From: DATFVJ01 sp963851085 | Lineage (GTDB): Bacteria > Actinomycetota > Actinomycetes > Streptosporangiales > Streptosporangiaceae | Direction: 5' to 3' | Length of the DNA: 64,000 nucleotides | Assembly: GCA_963851085.1 (NCBI GenBank) | Contig: CAWKNX010000021.1 | Coordinates: forward strand, 119,830-183,829 | Shown: positions 34,577 through 42,560 of the stretch, in pieces | How positions within the stretch are numbered: the first letter of the stretch is position 1 | Layout: every line of letters begins with the position of its first letter | The notes under the pieces: model-generated | The model's input: only the letters and a program-made list of their open reading frames with translations | Database searches by the model: none | What the model was told of the DNA's origin: nothing | Made by a program: the position numbers and the translations under genes

Positions 34577-35482
34577 GTGGCCGAAAGCCGGGTGAGGCAG
34601 CCGGTGGCTGAGCGGTTCGCTGACGTCGAATCGGTCGCCGCGCGGCTGCTTTCCGCCGGATACCTCGCCGATGAGATGATCGCCGACGCGGTGTTCCTCG
34701 CCGACCGGCTGAGCAAGCCCGTTCTCGTGGAAGGCCCTGCCGGGGTGGGCAAGACGGCACTCGCGACGGCGGTCGCCGCCGTCACGGGCGCCAGGCTGCT
34801 GCGGCTGCAGTGTTACGAGGGCCTCGACGAGGCGAAGGCCCTGTACGAGTGGAATTACCGCAAGCAGTTGCTGCGCATCCAGGCCACTGGCGACCAGGCG
34901 TGGGAACGCGCACAGGACGACATCTTCAGCGAGGAATTCCTGCTCGAACGGCCGCTGCTCGCGGCGATCCGTGCCGCCGACCCCGTGGTGCTGCTGATCG
35001 ACGAAGTGGACAGGGTCGAGGCCGAGACGGAGGCGCTGCTGCTCGAAGTGCTGTCCGAATTCCAGGTCTCGATCCCAGAGCTTGGCACGATGACGGCCCG
35101 TCAGCGCCCGCTCGTCTTCCTGACCTCCAACGGCACGCGCGAGCTTTCCGAGGCGCTCAAGCGGCGCTGCTTGTTCCTGCATGTCGTCTACCCGGAGCCC
35201 GCGCGCGAGCGGGAGATCATCCGGCTGCACGTCCCCGAGCTGAGCGCCGAACTCGGGGCGCAGGTGGCGAAGCTGGTCCATCGCGTCAGGCAACTCGATC
35301 TGCGCAAGCGCCCGTCGGTCTCCGAGACCATCGACTGGGCGCGGACCCTGCATGTGCTCGGCGTGTCCGAGCTGCGGGAAGCCGTCGTGGACCGGACGAT
35401 TCCCGTGCTGCTCAAACACCAGGCGGACATCGATCTCGCGCGTGACAAGCTCGGCCTGCTCAGCGCGACACACGAGGGGTGA
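34577..35482 (+). CDS. MoxR-type AAA+ ATPase (CoxD-like)
   Basis: A 301-residue AAA+ chaperone ATPase. Walker A GPAGVGKT at 53-60, Walker B VVLLIDEVDR at 138-146 (Asp142-Glu143), sensor 1 LVFLTSNGTRELSEALKRR with the Arg finger region, and a C-terminal lid with RKRPSVSETIDWARTL. This is the CoxD/MoxR layout, normally partnered with a VWA-domain (CoxE-like) protein in metallocentre insertion. Its partner is two genes downstream, with a dioxygenase between them. GTG 34577 is used; the alternative GTG 34604 would lose a short N-terminal tail. The stop overlaps the start region of the dioxygenase gene. Confidence 0.88.
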   Translation: MAESRVRQPVAERFADVESVAARLLSAGYLADEMIADAVFLADRLSKPVLVEGPAGVGKTALATAVAAVTGARLLRLQCYEGLDEAKALYEWNYRKQLLRIQATGDQAWERAQDDIFSEEFLLERPLLAAIRAADPVVLLIDEVDRVEAETEALLLEVLSEFQVSIPELGTMTARQRPLVFLTSNGTRELSEALKRRCLFLHVVYPEPAREREIIRLHVPELSAELGAQVAKLVHRVRQLDLRKRPSVSETIDWARTLHVLGVSELREAVVDRTIPVLLKHQADIDLARDKLGLLSATHEG

Positions 35483-35487
35483 CCGGC

Positions 35488-36411
35488 ATGACGCACCCGC
35501 GGCAGGGAACACAGGCACAGCCAGCTCAGCCGGCGCAGGTCACGACGCAGCCAACCACACAGGCGGCCCTCACGGCGGAGGTGCTCCGCGCCTACGACGC
35601 CACGCCCGATCCACGGCTGCGGGAGATACTCGGGTCGCTCGTCAGGCACCTGCACGCATTCGTCACCGAGACGTCCCTGACCAGCGACGAATGGCTCGCG
35701 GGCATCAGGTTCCTGACCGAGACGGGACACAAGTGCGACGAGGTGCGCCAGGAGTTCATCCTGCTGTCCGACACACTCGGCGTGTCGTCTCTGGTGGATC
35801 TGATCGCGGACCTGGCCGGGGGAGCGGCGGGCGCGACAGAATCCACCGTGCTCGGTCCCTTCTACGTGCCCGGTGCCCCGCGCCGGCGGCGCGGCGAGAA
35901 TATCGGCCGGGCCAGCGACGGTGAGCCCGCCCTCGTGCGCGGGCGGGTGACCGACACCGCGGGCCTGCCGCTGGCCGGCGCCGCACTCGACGTCTGGCAG
36001 GCCGCCGCCAACGGCCTCTACGACGTGCAGGATCCCGGTCAGCCGCCCTACAATCTGCGCGGCGTTTTCACCACCGGCGCCGATGGGAGTTACGAGCTGC
36101 GGACCGTGCGCCCGGTCAGCTACCCGATTCCCACCGACGGGCCGGTCGGCCGGCTGCTGGCGGCCGCGGGCAGGCACGCCTGGCGTGCGGCGCACATCCA
36201 CGCGATCGTGAGTGCCGCCGGCTACCGGTCCGTGACGACGCATGTGTTCGACGCCGACAACCGCTACCTCGCCAGCGACACGGTCTTCGGTGTGAAGGAT
36301 TCGCTGGTCAAGCCCTTCCGCCCGGCTGGTCCGGGGGATCCGGGCGATGTCGGCTACGTGGCCGAGATGGACTTCGCGCTCGCCCCGGCCGCGCCGGGGG
36401 AACCCGGATAG
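35488..36411 (+). CDS. Intradiol dioxygenase (hydroxyquinol/catechol 1,2-dioxygenase type)
   Basis: A 307-residue Fe(III) intradiol ring-cleavage enzyme with the N-terminal dimerisation helices of the catechol/hydroxyquinol group (EVLRAYDATPDPRLREILGS) and the catalytic beta domain. Ligands: Tyr in ANGLYDVQ (about 178), Tyr in PVSYPIP (about 212), His in AAHIHAIV (about 236 and 238). Other marks: STVLGPFYVPGAP and THVFDADNRYL. The N-terminal 30 residues are Gln/Pro/Thr-rich and not part of the fold. The product of hydroxyquinol cleavage, maleylacetate, would join the hydroquinone branch. GTG 35479 overlaps the moxR stop; ATG 35488 is the alternative I use. It lies between moxR and the VWA gene in one operon. 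Confidence 0.88.
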   Translation: MTHPRQGTQAQPAQPAQVTTQPTTQAALTAEVLRAYDATPDPRLREILGSLVRHLHAFVTETSLTSDEWLAGIRFLTETGHKCDEVRQEFILLSDTLGVSSLVDLIADLAGGAAGATESTVLGPFYVPGAPRRRRGENIGRASDGEPALVRGRVTDTAGLPLAGAALDVWQAAANGLYDVQDPGQPPYNLRGVFTTGADGSYELRTVRPVSYPIPTDGPVGRLLAAAGRHAWRAAHIHAIVSAAGYRSVTTHVFDADNRYLASDTVFGVKDSLVKPFRPAGPGDPGDVGYVAEMDFALAPAAPGEPG

Positions 36412-36421
36412 CGGGACGGAA

Positions 36422-37873
36422 ATGACGGCGCCCTCCACGGCCGGGCGCGAGGCCGGGCAATCCGCGGCGATGCTCACCGCCGTGCTGACATTCGCCGCGC
36501 AACTGCGCCATCTGGGGGTGCCGGTCTCCCTCGCGGAGGTCGTCGACGCAGTCGCCGCCCTGTGCGCCACGGACCTGCTCGACCGTGCCCGCGTGCGCCG
36601 GGCGATGCGCCTGACCATGGTCAAGCGCGCCGAGGACGGCGGGCTGTTCGAGGCCGCGTTCGACCTGGCCTTTCCCGCGCGCGACCCGGCGGCCGGCGGC
36701 GGGCGGGCGGCGCGGCGCGACCCGGAGTACGCACCGGGATCCGACCCGGGATCCTTAACGGCTGCCGCGCCCGACCTTCTCGGCAGGCTGGTGGCGGCGC
36801 TGCGCAGTGATTCGGGGATGTCGCTCGACGCCCTCGCCACTGACGTGGTGGCAGCCTTCGGCGGCTTGGATGCCGCGGCTCTGTCATCCACTGCCGGCGC
36901 GGCAGGCTCGTCGCGGTACCACTACTACCGCGTCCTGCGGCAACTGGATGTGAGCGCCCTTTTGCAGCGCAGTATGCGGCTGGACGGCATCGCCGCGCTC
37001 GGTCCGCTGCAGCGGCGCGTCGCCGCCGCGGCTGGACAGGAACGGCTCGAGGAATTCCGTGTCCTGCTCGGCGCCGAGCTGCGCCGCAGGCTCGCGGAGA
37101 TCAACGGGCTAGCCGCCTCGCTCGAGCATTTGCGTGACGCGACACTCGACGTCGAGTTCCTGCGCGCGGGCCCGGCGGAGCTCGCCGCGATGTGCGATGC
37201 GGTGCGCCCGCTCGCCCGCAGGCTCGCGGCGAAGGCGGGACGGCGGGCGCGGCTGCGCGCGACGGGCCGCCTGGACATGCGCCGGACGATGCGCCGCGCA
37301 CTTTCCACCGGCGGGGTGCCGGTCTATCCAGCCCTGCGCCGCCGCCATCGCAGCCGGCCGCATCTGCTCGTGCTCTGCGACGTGTCGGGGTCGGTGGCGG
37401 AATTCGCCAAGTTCACCCTCTCGCTGCTGCACGCGCTGCACGCCGAACTGCCTCGGCTGCGCTCGTTCGTGTTTGTCGACGGCCCGCACGAGATCACCGA
37501 TCTCATCGAAACCAGCCCGGGCGTGATCGATACCAGGCTGCTCCTTTCGCGGCCAGGGGTTGTGCGGGACGACGGTCACAGCGACTACGGCGCCACGCTC
37601 GACCGGTTCATCCGCGAATACGGATCCAGGCTCGCGCCAGAGACGACACTCATCGTGTGTGGTGACGCGCGCAGCAACTACCGGCAGGCGAGACCGGAGC
37701 TCCTCGCCACGCTCGCGACCAGGGTGCGCCGCATCTACTGGCTCAATCCCGAGCCGCGCGAGGAGTGGGACACCAGGGACTCGGTCATGTCCGCGTACAC
37801 GCGGCACTGCACAGCGGTCGCGGAAGTGCGGACCCTCGGCCAGCTCAGCGCCTGGGTCGAGACCCTGCTCTGA
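36422..37873 (+). CDS. VWA-domain protein (CoxE-like), MoxR partner
   Basis: A 483-residue cytoplasmic protein starting at ATG 36422, 10 bp after the dioxygenase. The N-terminal 300 residues are helical (LRHLGVPVSLAEVVDAVAAL, KRAEDGGLFEAAFDLAF) with a Gly/Pro-rich linker. The C-terminal VWA domain carries a complete MIDAS: DVSGS (Asp320), the Thr/Ser region near RSFVFVDG, and the HSDYGATLDRF Asp. CoxE-like VWA proteins work with MoxR ATPases in assembling metal centres, for example the CO dehydrogenase active site. Here the pair flanks an iron dioxygenase rather than a molybdenum enzyme, which is unusual. Confidence 0.85.
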   Translation: MTAPSTAGREAGQSAAMLTAVLTFAAQLRHLGVPVSLAEVVDAVAALCATDLLDRARVRRAMRLTMVKRAEDGGLFEAAFDLAFPARDPAAGGGRAARRDPEYAPGSDPGSLTAAAPDLLGRLVAALRSDSGMSLDALATDVVAAFGGLDAAALSSTAGAAGSSRYHYYRVLRQLDVSALLQRSMRLDGIAALGPLQRRVAAAAGQERLEEFRVLLGAELRRRLAEINGLAASLEHLRDATLDVEFLRAGPAELAAMCDAVRPLARRLAAKAGRRARLRATGRLDMRRTMRRALSTGGVPVYPALRRRHRSRPHLLVLCDVSGSVAEFAKFTLSLLHALHAELPRLRSFVFVDGPHEITDLIETSPGVIDTRLLLSRPGVVRDDGHSDYGATLDRFIREYGSRLAPETTLIVCGDARSNYRQARPELLATLATRVRRIYWLNPEPREEWDTRDSVMSAYTRHCTAVAEVRTLGQLSAWVETLL

Positions 37874-37895
37874 CCCCAGTCCCGGCCCGGACCCC

Positions 37896-37992
37896 TACAA
37901 GACCCGCCCACCCAATGGGGGCTGTTGCCCCACTGCCGATCTTGGCAGCTTGTCAAGGCCTTCGGGAGGGGTGAACCGGATTCTGGGGACGC
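37896..37992. repeat. Dispersed repeat R2, copy 1
   Basis: About 95 bp starting ACAAGACCCGCCCACCC, with a GGGGGCTGTTGCCCC hairpin, then TGGCAGCTTGTCAAGG and ending GATTCTGGGGA. It is about 70-75% alike to 61897-61990. It begins 23 bp after the VWA gene stop, while the other copy begins 11 bp after the crotonase gene stop. A role in transcription ending or as a miniature mobile element is possible. Confidence 0.7.
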
Positions 37993-38090
37993 CGCGCCAT
38001 GGGCGGGCGGTTTTCCACAGCTTCGGTTGCATCCGGCCGCCGCAGCCGTTACGGCTCTGCCAGCCAGGGAGGCTCCACCCCACGGAACCC

Positions 38091-38190
38091 CCCGCCTGTG
38101 CCTGGACGGCGCGCCATGCGGCAGCCGTAGACTGTGTTGCCCCCGGGGGGGCGACCCCCCGGGATCCCCCCGCCGACCTGCGGGGGGCCG
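38091..38190. repeat. Diverged copy of the 74-bp GC-palindrome unit
   Basis: CGCCTGTGCCTGGACGGCGC, then GCGGCAGCCGTAGA, then a GGGGGGGCGACCCCCC palindrome. The order matches one unit of the tandem array at 49767-50134. It lies between the convergent VWA and pobA genes, right after repeat R2. No gene is seen in 37874-38210. Confidence 0.7.
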
Positions 38191-38210
38191 CTCCATCTCG
38201 AGTCCGCGAC

Positions 38211-39416
38211 TCACGTATCAGGATAATTCTTCATGCCGATGTTCAGCGGCGGGTAGCCGACATAGTTCTCCGCGAGTGTGGTGGCCGCCGCGCGCGATGA
38301 GGTCACGTAGCGTAGCTGGGACAGCTGGAGCTGGCTTTCCATCGGGTTCGCGCCGGGGGTGGCGTGCAGCATCGTGGTCATCCACCAGGAGAAATGGGTG
38401 GCCCGCCAGACGCGACTGCGGCACGTGCCCGAGTACGCGTCGGCCAGCTCGATGCGGCCGCCCTTGAGCAGGCTGGTCAGTGCCTCGGCGAGCACGGCCA
38501 CGTCCGCGAGGGCGAGGTTCAGGCCCTTGGCGCCCGTCGGCGGCACGATGTGCGCGGCGTCACCGGCCAGGAAGAGCCGCCCGAAACGCATCGGCCCGCT
38601 GACGAAGCTGCGCATCGGGGTGATGCCCTTCTCGAGCACCGGGCCTTCCTTGAGCTCCCAGCCGGGCAGCGCGAACCGCTTGCTCAGCTGCGCCCAGATC
38701 CGCTCGTCCGGCCAGTCGGCGATGTCCTCGTCCGGCGCGACCTGGAGGTAGAGGCGGCTGATCCGCGGGGTCCGCAGGCTGTGCAGCGCGAAGCCGTCCG
38801 GGTGATGGCAGTAGATCAGCTCGTCGGTCGACGGCGGAACATCGGCAAGGATGCCCAGCCACGCGTACGGGTAGCTGGTCTCATGCACGGTCAGCAGGTG
38901 ATCGGGGATGGCGGACCTGCAGATGCCGTGGAAGCCGTCGCACCCGGCGATCACGTCACAGCTGACTTCATGCCTGACACCGTCGGCGCCGGTGTACCGC
39001 AGCACCGGCCTTTCTGTGTCCAGATCGCTGATCTCGGTGTCGCTGACCTCGAACTCGATCGCCGCGCGTGCCGCGAGCCGCGCCGCGATCAGGTCCTTCA
39101 CCACCTCGGTCTGGGCGTACACGGTCACCGTCCGGCCGCCGGTCAGGTCGCGGAAGTCGATATGCGTGCGCTGCCCGGCGAACTGCAGGTAGATGCCGCC
39201 GTGTTCGAGGCCTTCACGGTCGAGCCTGGCGCCAAGCCCGGCGGCGCGCAGCAGGTCCGCGCTGCCCGCTTCGAGCACGCCGGCCCGCTGCCGCGCCTCA
39301 CAGTACGCGCGGCTTCGGATCTCCACCACGATCGAGTCGATGCCGCGGAGCGCCAGCAGATGCGAGAGCAGCAGACCGGCCGGGCCCGCACCGACGATTC
39401 CTACCTGGGTGCGCAT
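38211..39416 (-). CDS. pobA: 4-Hydroxybenzoate 3-monooxygenase
   Basis: FAD-dependent aromatic hydroxylase converting 4-hydroxybenzoate to protocatechuate with NAD(P)H and O2. The 401-residue length is normal. Motifs: GAGPAGLLLSHLLA (FAD ADP-binding, residues 9-22), RQRAGVLEAGS (substrate-side loop), VIAGCDGFHGICR (DG motif) and FLAGDAAHIVPPTGAKGLNL (FAD ribityl-binding). The C-terminal YVGYPPLNIG is family-like. The gene is divergent, across the aldehyde dehydrogenase remnant, from the pcaIJ operon, and tandem operator sites lie between them. Its product protocatechuate needs a ring-cleavage enzyme not present in this window. Confidence 0.93.
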   Translation of the reverse strand: MRTQVGIVGAGPAGLLLSHLLALRGIDSIVVEIRSRAYCEARQRAGVLEAGSADLLRAAGLGARLDREGLEHGGIYLQFAGQRTHIDFRDLTGGRTVTVYAQTEVVKDLIAARLAARAAIEFEVSDTEISDLDTERPVLRYTGADGVRHEVSCDVIAGCDGFHGICRSAIPDHLLTVHETSYPYAWLGILADVPPSTDELIYCHHPDGFALHSLRTPRISRLYLQVAPDEDIADWPDERIWAQLSKRFALPGWELKEGPVLEKGITPMRSFVSGPMRFGRLFLAGDAAHIVPPTGAKGLNLALADVAVLAEALTSLLKGGRIELADAYSGTCRSRVWRATHFSWWMTTMLHATPGANPMESQLQLSQLRYVTSSRAAATTLAENYVGYPPLNIGMKNYPDT

Positions 39417-39470
39417 GGCATGGACCGTACTAGACGCGCCACAGCGGTCGCCGCGACCAGTTCGCGTCGC

Positions 39471-39737
39471 TCAGAACGGATACTGGTTGATCTCGCCCTG
39501 GATCGTGACCCAGCGCGTCTCCGTGAACGCCTCGAGGTTCGCCGCGCCGCCGAACCGCGCGCCGGTTCCCGATGCGAGCACGCCGCCGAACGGGGTGTTC
39601 GGCGCGTCGTCCACGGTCTGGTCGTTGATGTGGACGATCCCGGTCGGGATGCGGCTGGCGAGGTCGAGCCCGCGCATGACATCGCGCGTCAGGGATGCCG
39701 ATACCTTGCCGCGCCAGGTCGGCTCATCGAGAAGTGT
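39471..39737 (-). pseudogene. Aldehyde dehydrogenase C-terminal remnant
   Basis: About 80 residues of an ALDH C-terminus: LTRDVMRGLDLASRIPTGIV, then HINDQTVDDAPNTPFGGVLA, SGTGARFGG and FTETRWVTIQGE. This matches the end of benzaldehyde/vanillin-type dehydrogenases, or a 4-hydroxymuconic semialdehyde dehydrogenase. The N-terminal 400 residues, including the catalytic Cys and Glu, are missing; the frame upstream (to 39806) is unrelated. It sits just upstream of pobA on the same strand and was probably once a full gene in that operon. Confidence 0.75.
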
Positions 39738-39849
39738 CACGACTGCTCCTGTACGCCGGGCGGCGCGCCCGGCAGAAAAGGCAGGCACGGCTGCCGCGCG
39801 GGTCATGCCAAGGCGCCGCGCCGAGTTGGCCCGCTAAGACGATTCAATT

Positions 39850-39883
39850 GTGCGCATTGCGAACGAAAGTTCTGAATGCGAAC
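39850..39883. promoter_or_regulatory. IclR-type tandem operator, pobA side
   Basis: Two 15-mers: GTGCGCATTGCGAAC (39850-39864; 13 of 14 arm positions of GTTCGCA-N-TGCGAAC) and GTTCTGAATGCGAAC (39869-39883; 11-12 of 14). Starts are exactly 19 bp apart. They precede the pobA/ALDH-remnant transcription unit. Confidence 0.65.
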
Positions 39884-39973
39884 TTAAGGTATCGCAGCTA
39901 GCCGTGTCAACGGACGCGGTGGGCCCCATAGGAGGTCCAGAGAAGTTGACGAAGGCCAGGCTGACTGCCTAAC

Positions 39974-40007
39974 GTTCGCACTTAGTACCCTTGTACGCCT
40001 TACGAAC
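39974..40007. promoter_or_regulatory. IclR-type tandem operator, pcaIJ side
   Basis: GTTCGCACTTAGTAC (39974-39988) and GTACGCCTTACGAAC (39993-40007), each matching 11 of 14 arm positions of the palindrome and again 19 bp apart. The pair ends 26 bp before the CoA-transferase start, so it overlaps the promoter or leader. Confidence 0.6.
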
Positions 40008-40033
40008 GCCCTGATGAGTGGAGAGGGCCCTTC

Positions 40034-40846
40034 ATGGCCGTGATCGTTCCTCTTGGCGAAGCGGTTGCCGGCCTCGTCCGTGACGGTGACACCGTGGCGA
40101 TGGAGGGCTTCACGCACCTCATCCCCTTCGCGGCGGGACACGAGATCATCCGACAGGGGCGGCGCGATCTGACGCTGGTCCGGATGACCCCAGATGTCAT
40201 CTATGACCAGATGATCGGGGCTGGCTGCGCGCGCCGGCTGATCTTCTCGTGGGGCGGCAACCCGGGAGTCGGTTCGCTGCACAGGTTCAGGGACGCGGTC
40301 GAGCACGGCTGGCCGGTGCCGTTGGAGCTCGAGGAGCACAGCCATGCGGGAATGGCGAACCGGTACGTCGCGGGCGCCTCTGGGCTGCCTTTCGCGGTGC
40401 TCCGCGGTTACGCGGGTACCGACCTGATGGCGAAGACACCGACCATCAAGCAGATCACCTGCCCGTTCACCGGGGAAGTGCTCGCGGCTGTCGCGGCGCT
40501 GAACCCGGACGTCACGATCGTGCACGCACAGCGCGCGGACCGGGCCGGCAACGTGCAGCTGTGGGGGATCACCGGTGTGCAGAAAGAGGCGGTGCTCGCC
40601 GCCGCGCGCAGCCTGGTGACCGTCGAGGAAGTGGTAGCAGAGCTGACGGAGGTGCCAGGCGCGGTGGTGCTGCCGACCTGGGCGGTCACGTCCGTGTCGC
40701 TTGCGCCCGGTGGTGCGCATCCGTCCTACGCACAGGGATACTCCGAGCGCGACAACGATTACTACGTGGCCTGGGACGCGATCAGCCGCGATCGTGACGC
40801 CTTCGGGTGCTGGCTCGACACGCACATTCGCGGGAGGCGGGCATGA
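40034..40846 (+). CDS. pcaI: 3-Oxoadipate CoA-transferase subunit A-like
   Basis: A 270-residue class I CoA-transferase alpha subunit. With the next gene it moves CoA from succinyl-CoA to 3-oxoadipate, the step after ring cleavage and lactone opening. Motifs: VRDGDTVAMEGFTHLIPFAA (CoA-binding strand), EIIRQGRRDLTLVRMTPD, GGNPGVGSLHRF, and VTIVHAQRADRAGNVQLWG, shared with glutaconate CoA-transferase A. Within the family it is closer to the glutaconate-type group than to E. coli AtoD, so the substrate is inferred from context (pobA, IclR regulator, operators). ATG 40034 has GGAGAGGG upstream. It overlaps the next gene's first possible ATG. Confidence 0.8.
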   Translation: MAVIVPLGEAVAGLVRDGDTVAMEGFTHLIPFAAGHEIIRQGRRDLTLVRMTPDVIYDQMIGAGCARRLIFSWGGNPGVGSLHRFRDAVEHGWPVPLELEEHSHAGMANRYVAGASGLPFAVLRGYAGTDLMAKTPTIKQITCPFTGEVLAAVAALNPDVTIVHAQRADRAGNVQLWGITGVQKEAVLAAARSLVTVEEVVAELTEVPGAVVLPTWAVTSVSLAPGGAHPSYAQGYSERDNDYYVAWDAISRDRDAFGCWLDTHIRGRRA

Positions 40847-40877
40847 CGGCCGGCGGGCCGGCCGGGCCGGCGGCGAA

Positions 40878-41660
40878 ATGGCCAGCGGCGGAGCCGGGAC
40901 GGCCACCTACACGCCCGACGAGATGATGACGGTCGCGGCCGCGCGCGCCCTCCGCGACGGTGCCGTCTGCTTCGTGGGCATCGGGCTGCCGAGCAGCGCG
41001 GCCAACCTGGCCCGCCGCACACACGCGCCCGGCCTTGTCCTCATCTACGAATCTGGCACGGTCGGCGCCAAGCCCGATACGCTGCCGCTGTCGATCGGCG
41101 ACGGCATCCTCGCCGGGACCGCGGATACGGTCATCAGCGTCCCTGAGGTTTTCAACTACTGGCTGCAACCCGGCCGGATCGACGTGGGCTTCCTCGGTGC
41201 GGCTCAACTGGACCGGTTCGCGAACATCAACACGACGATCGTCGGCGACGACTACCGCAATCCCGCGGTGCGGCTGCCCGGAGCGGGCGGCGCACCGGAG
41301 ATCGCCGCGTCGTGCAAGGAGGTCATCGTCGTGCTCAGGCAGAACAGGCGGGCGTTCGTCGATCGGGTCGACTTCGTCACCAGCGTCGGCTTCGGCGATG
41401 GTCCTGGCAGCAGGAAACGGCTCGGGCTGAGCGGAGCGGGGCCGACGATGGTCATCACTGACCTCGGCGTGCTCGAGCCCGACCCGCAGACGTGCGAGCT
41501 CACCCTGACCCACCTGCATCCGGGTATCACCGCCGCGCAGGCGCGGGCGGCCACCGGCTGGGACCTTGCGGTCGCGAGCACGCTACGGCAGACCCCACCG
41601 CCGGGCTCAGCCAAGCTCGCCACGCTCCGCGCCCTGATCGCGGCGAAGAGGCACGCGTGA
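40878..41660 (+). CDS. pcaJ: 3-Oxoadipate CoA-transferase subunit B-like
   Basis: A 260-residue beta subunit. MTVAAARALRDGAVCFVGIG, then GLVLIYESGTVGAKPD with the Glu that forms the CoA thioester intermediate in this family, then ADTVISVPEVFNYWLQPGRI, GFLGAAQLDRFANINTT, and a C-terminal ITDLGVLEPDPQTCELTLTH. A well-spaced GGGAGG precedes ATG 40843, which overlaps the pcaI stop, but that ATG is in a different frame and stops within about 30 codons. I therefore use ATG 40878, which lacks a good RBS; a small indel between 40843 and 40880 is possible. It is followed by an overlapping IclR gene. Confidence 0.82.
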   Translation: MASGGAGTATYTPDEMMTVAAARALRDGAVCFVGIGLPSSAANLARRTHAPGLVLIYESGTVGAKPDTLPLSIGDGILAGTADTVISVPEVFNYWLQPGRIDVGFLGAAQLDRFANINTTIVGDDYRNPAVRLPGAGGAPEIAASCKEVIVVLRQNRRAFVDRVDFVTSVGFGDGPGSRKRLGLSGAGPTMVITDLGVLEPDPQTCELTLTHLHPGITAAQARAATGWDLAVASTLRQTPPPGSAKLATLRALIAAKRHA

Positions 41661-42523
41661 CCTCCACCGGCGAGGACGCCGTCCGCGAGGTCGATGCCTT
41701 CCGCGACATCGCCGGTTCCGGGCAGGTCCAGGCGGTCCGCGAGGGCGAATTCGTCCGGTCGCTCGAGCGTGGCTTGTCGGTCATCCGGGCTTTCAACGCA
41801 GAGCATCCCGAGCTCACCCTCAGTGGCGTTGCCAAGATCACCGGTTTGACCAGGGCTGCGGCGCGGCGTTTCCTGCACACTCTGGTTGATCTCGGGTACA
41901 TGCGGTCGGAGGGAAACAAGTTCGCGCTGCGCCCGAAGATCCTCGAGCTTGGCTACGCCTACCTGTCCAGCCTGTCGCTGCCTGAAGTGGCGATGCCGCA
42001 CCTCGAGCAGCTCGTGGAGAAGGTGCACGAGTCGTCTTCGGTGTGCGTGCTCGACGGCGACGAGGTGGTGTACATCGCCCGCGTGCCAACCAAGCGGATC
42101 ATGAGGGTCGCGATCAGCGTCGGGACGAGGTTCCCCGCCTACGCCACCTCGATGGGCCGCGTCCTGCTCGCGGCTCAGGGCGACGAGTGGCTGAACGGGT
42201 ACTTCGCGTCCGTGAAGCTCCGGATGCTCACGCCGCACACCATCGCGGACCCGGCGGCGCTGCGCGCCGAGCTGCAGCGGATCGGTGAGCAGGGCTGGGC
42301 GCTGGTGAACCAGGAGCTCGAGGAAGGGCTCCGGTCGATCGCCGTGCCGATCCACGACAGCGCCGGGCGCGTGATCGCCGCGATGAACGTCTCCACGCAT
42401 ACGAGCAGGCACAGCCCCGGCGAAGTGGCTGACACGTTCCTCGCGCCGCTGCTGCACACCGCACGTCTGATCCAGGACGACCTGTGCAGTTCCGGTGCGC
42501 TGCTGAACCGTCCGTCACCCTAG
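41657..42523 (+). CDS. IclR-family regulator (PcaR-like), in the pcaIJ operon
   Basis: A 288-residue regulator whose GTG overlaps the pcaJ stop (GTGA), so it is co-translated with the CoA-transferase genes. The winged HTH is LSVIRAFNAEHPELTLSGVA then KITGLTRAAARRFLHTLVDL; the effector domain has PKILELGYAYLSSLSLP, EVVYIARVPTKRIMRVAISV, ATSMGRVLL, EQGWALVNQELEEGLRSIAV and IAAMNVSTHTSR. It carries an N-terminal extension of about 35 residues before the HTH, absent in the other IclR at 32.7 kb. Self-regulation through the sites at 39974-40007 is likely. It is a candidate master regulator of the island. Confidence 0.9.
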   Translation: MTSTGEDAVREVDAFRDIAGSGQVQAVREGEFVRSLERGLSVIRAFNAEHPELTLSGVAKITGLTRAAARRFLHTLVDLGYMRSEGNKFALRPKILELGYAYLSSLSLPEVAMPHLEQLVEKVHESSSVCVLDGDEVVYIARVPTKRIMRVAISVGTRFPAYATSMGRVLLAAQGDEWLNGYFASVKLRMLTPHTIADPAALRAELQRIGEQGWALVNQELEEGLRSIAVPIHDSAGRVIAAMNVSTHTSRHSPGEVADTFLAPLLHTARLIQDDLCSSGALLNRPSP

Positions 42524-42560
42524 CGGTCCTGCCACAGTGAGCACCGGCTGCGCGAGCCCA

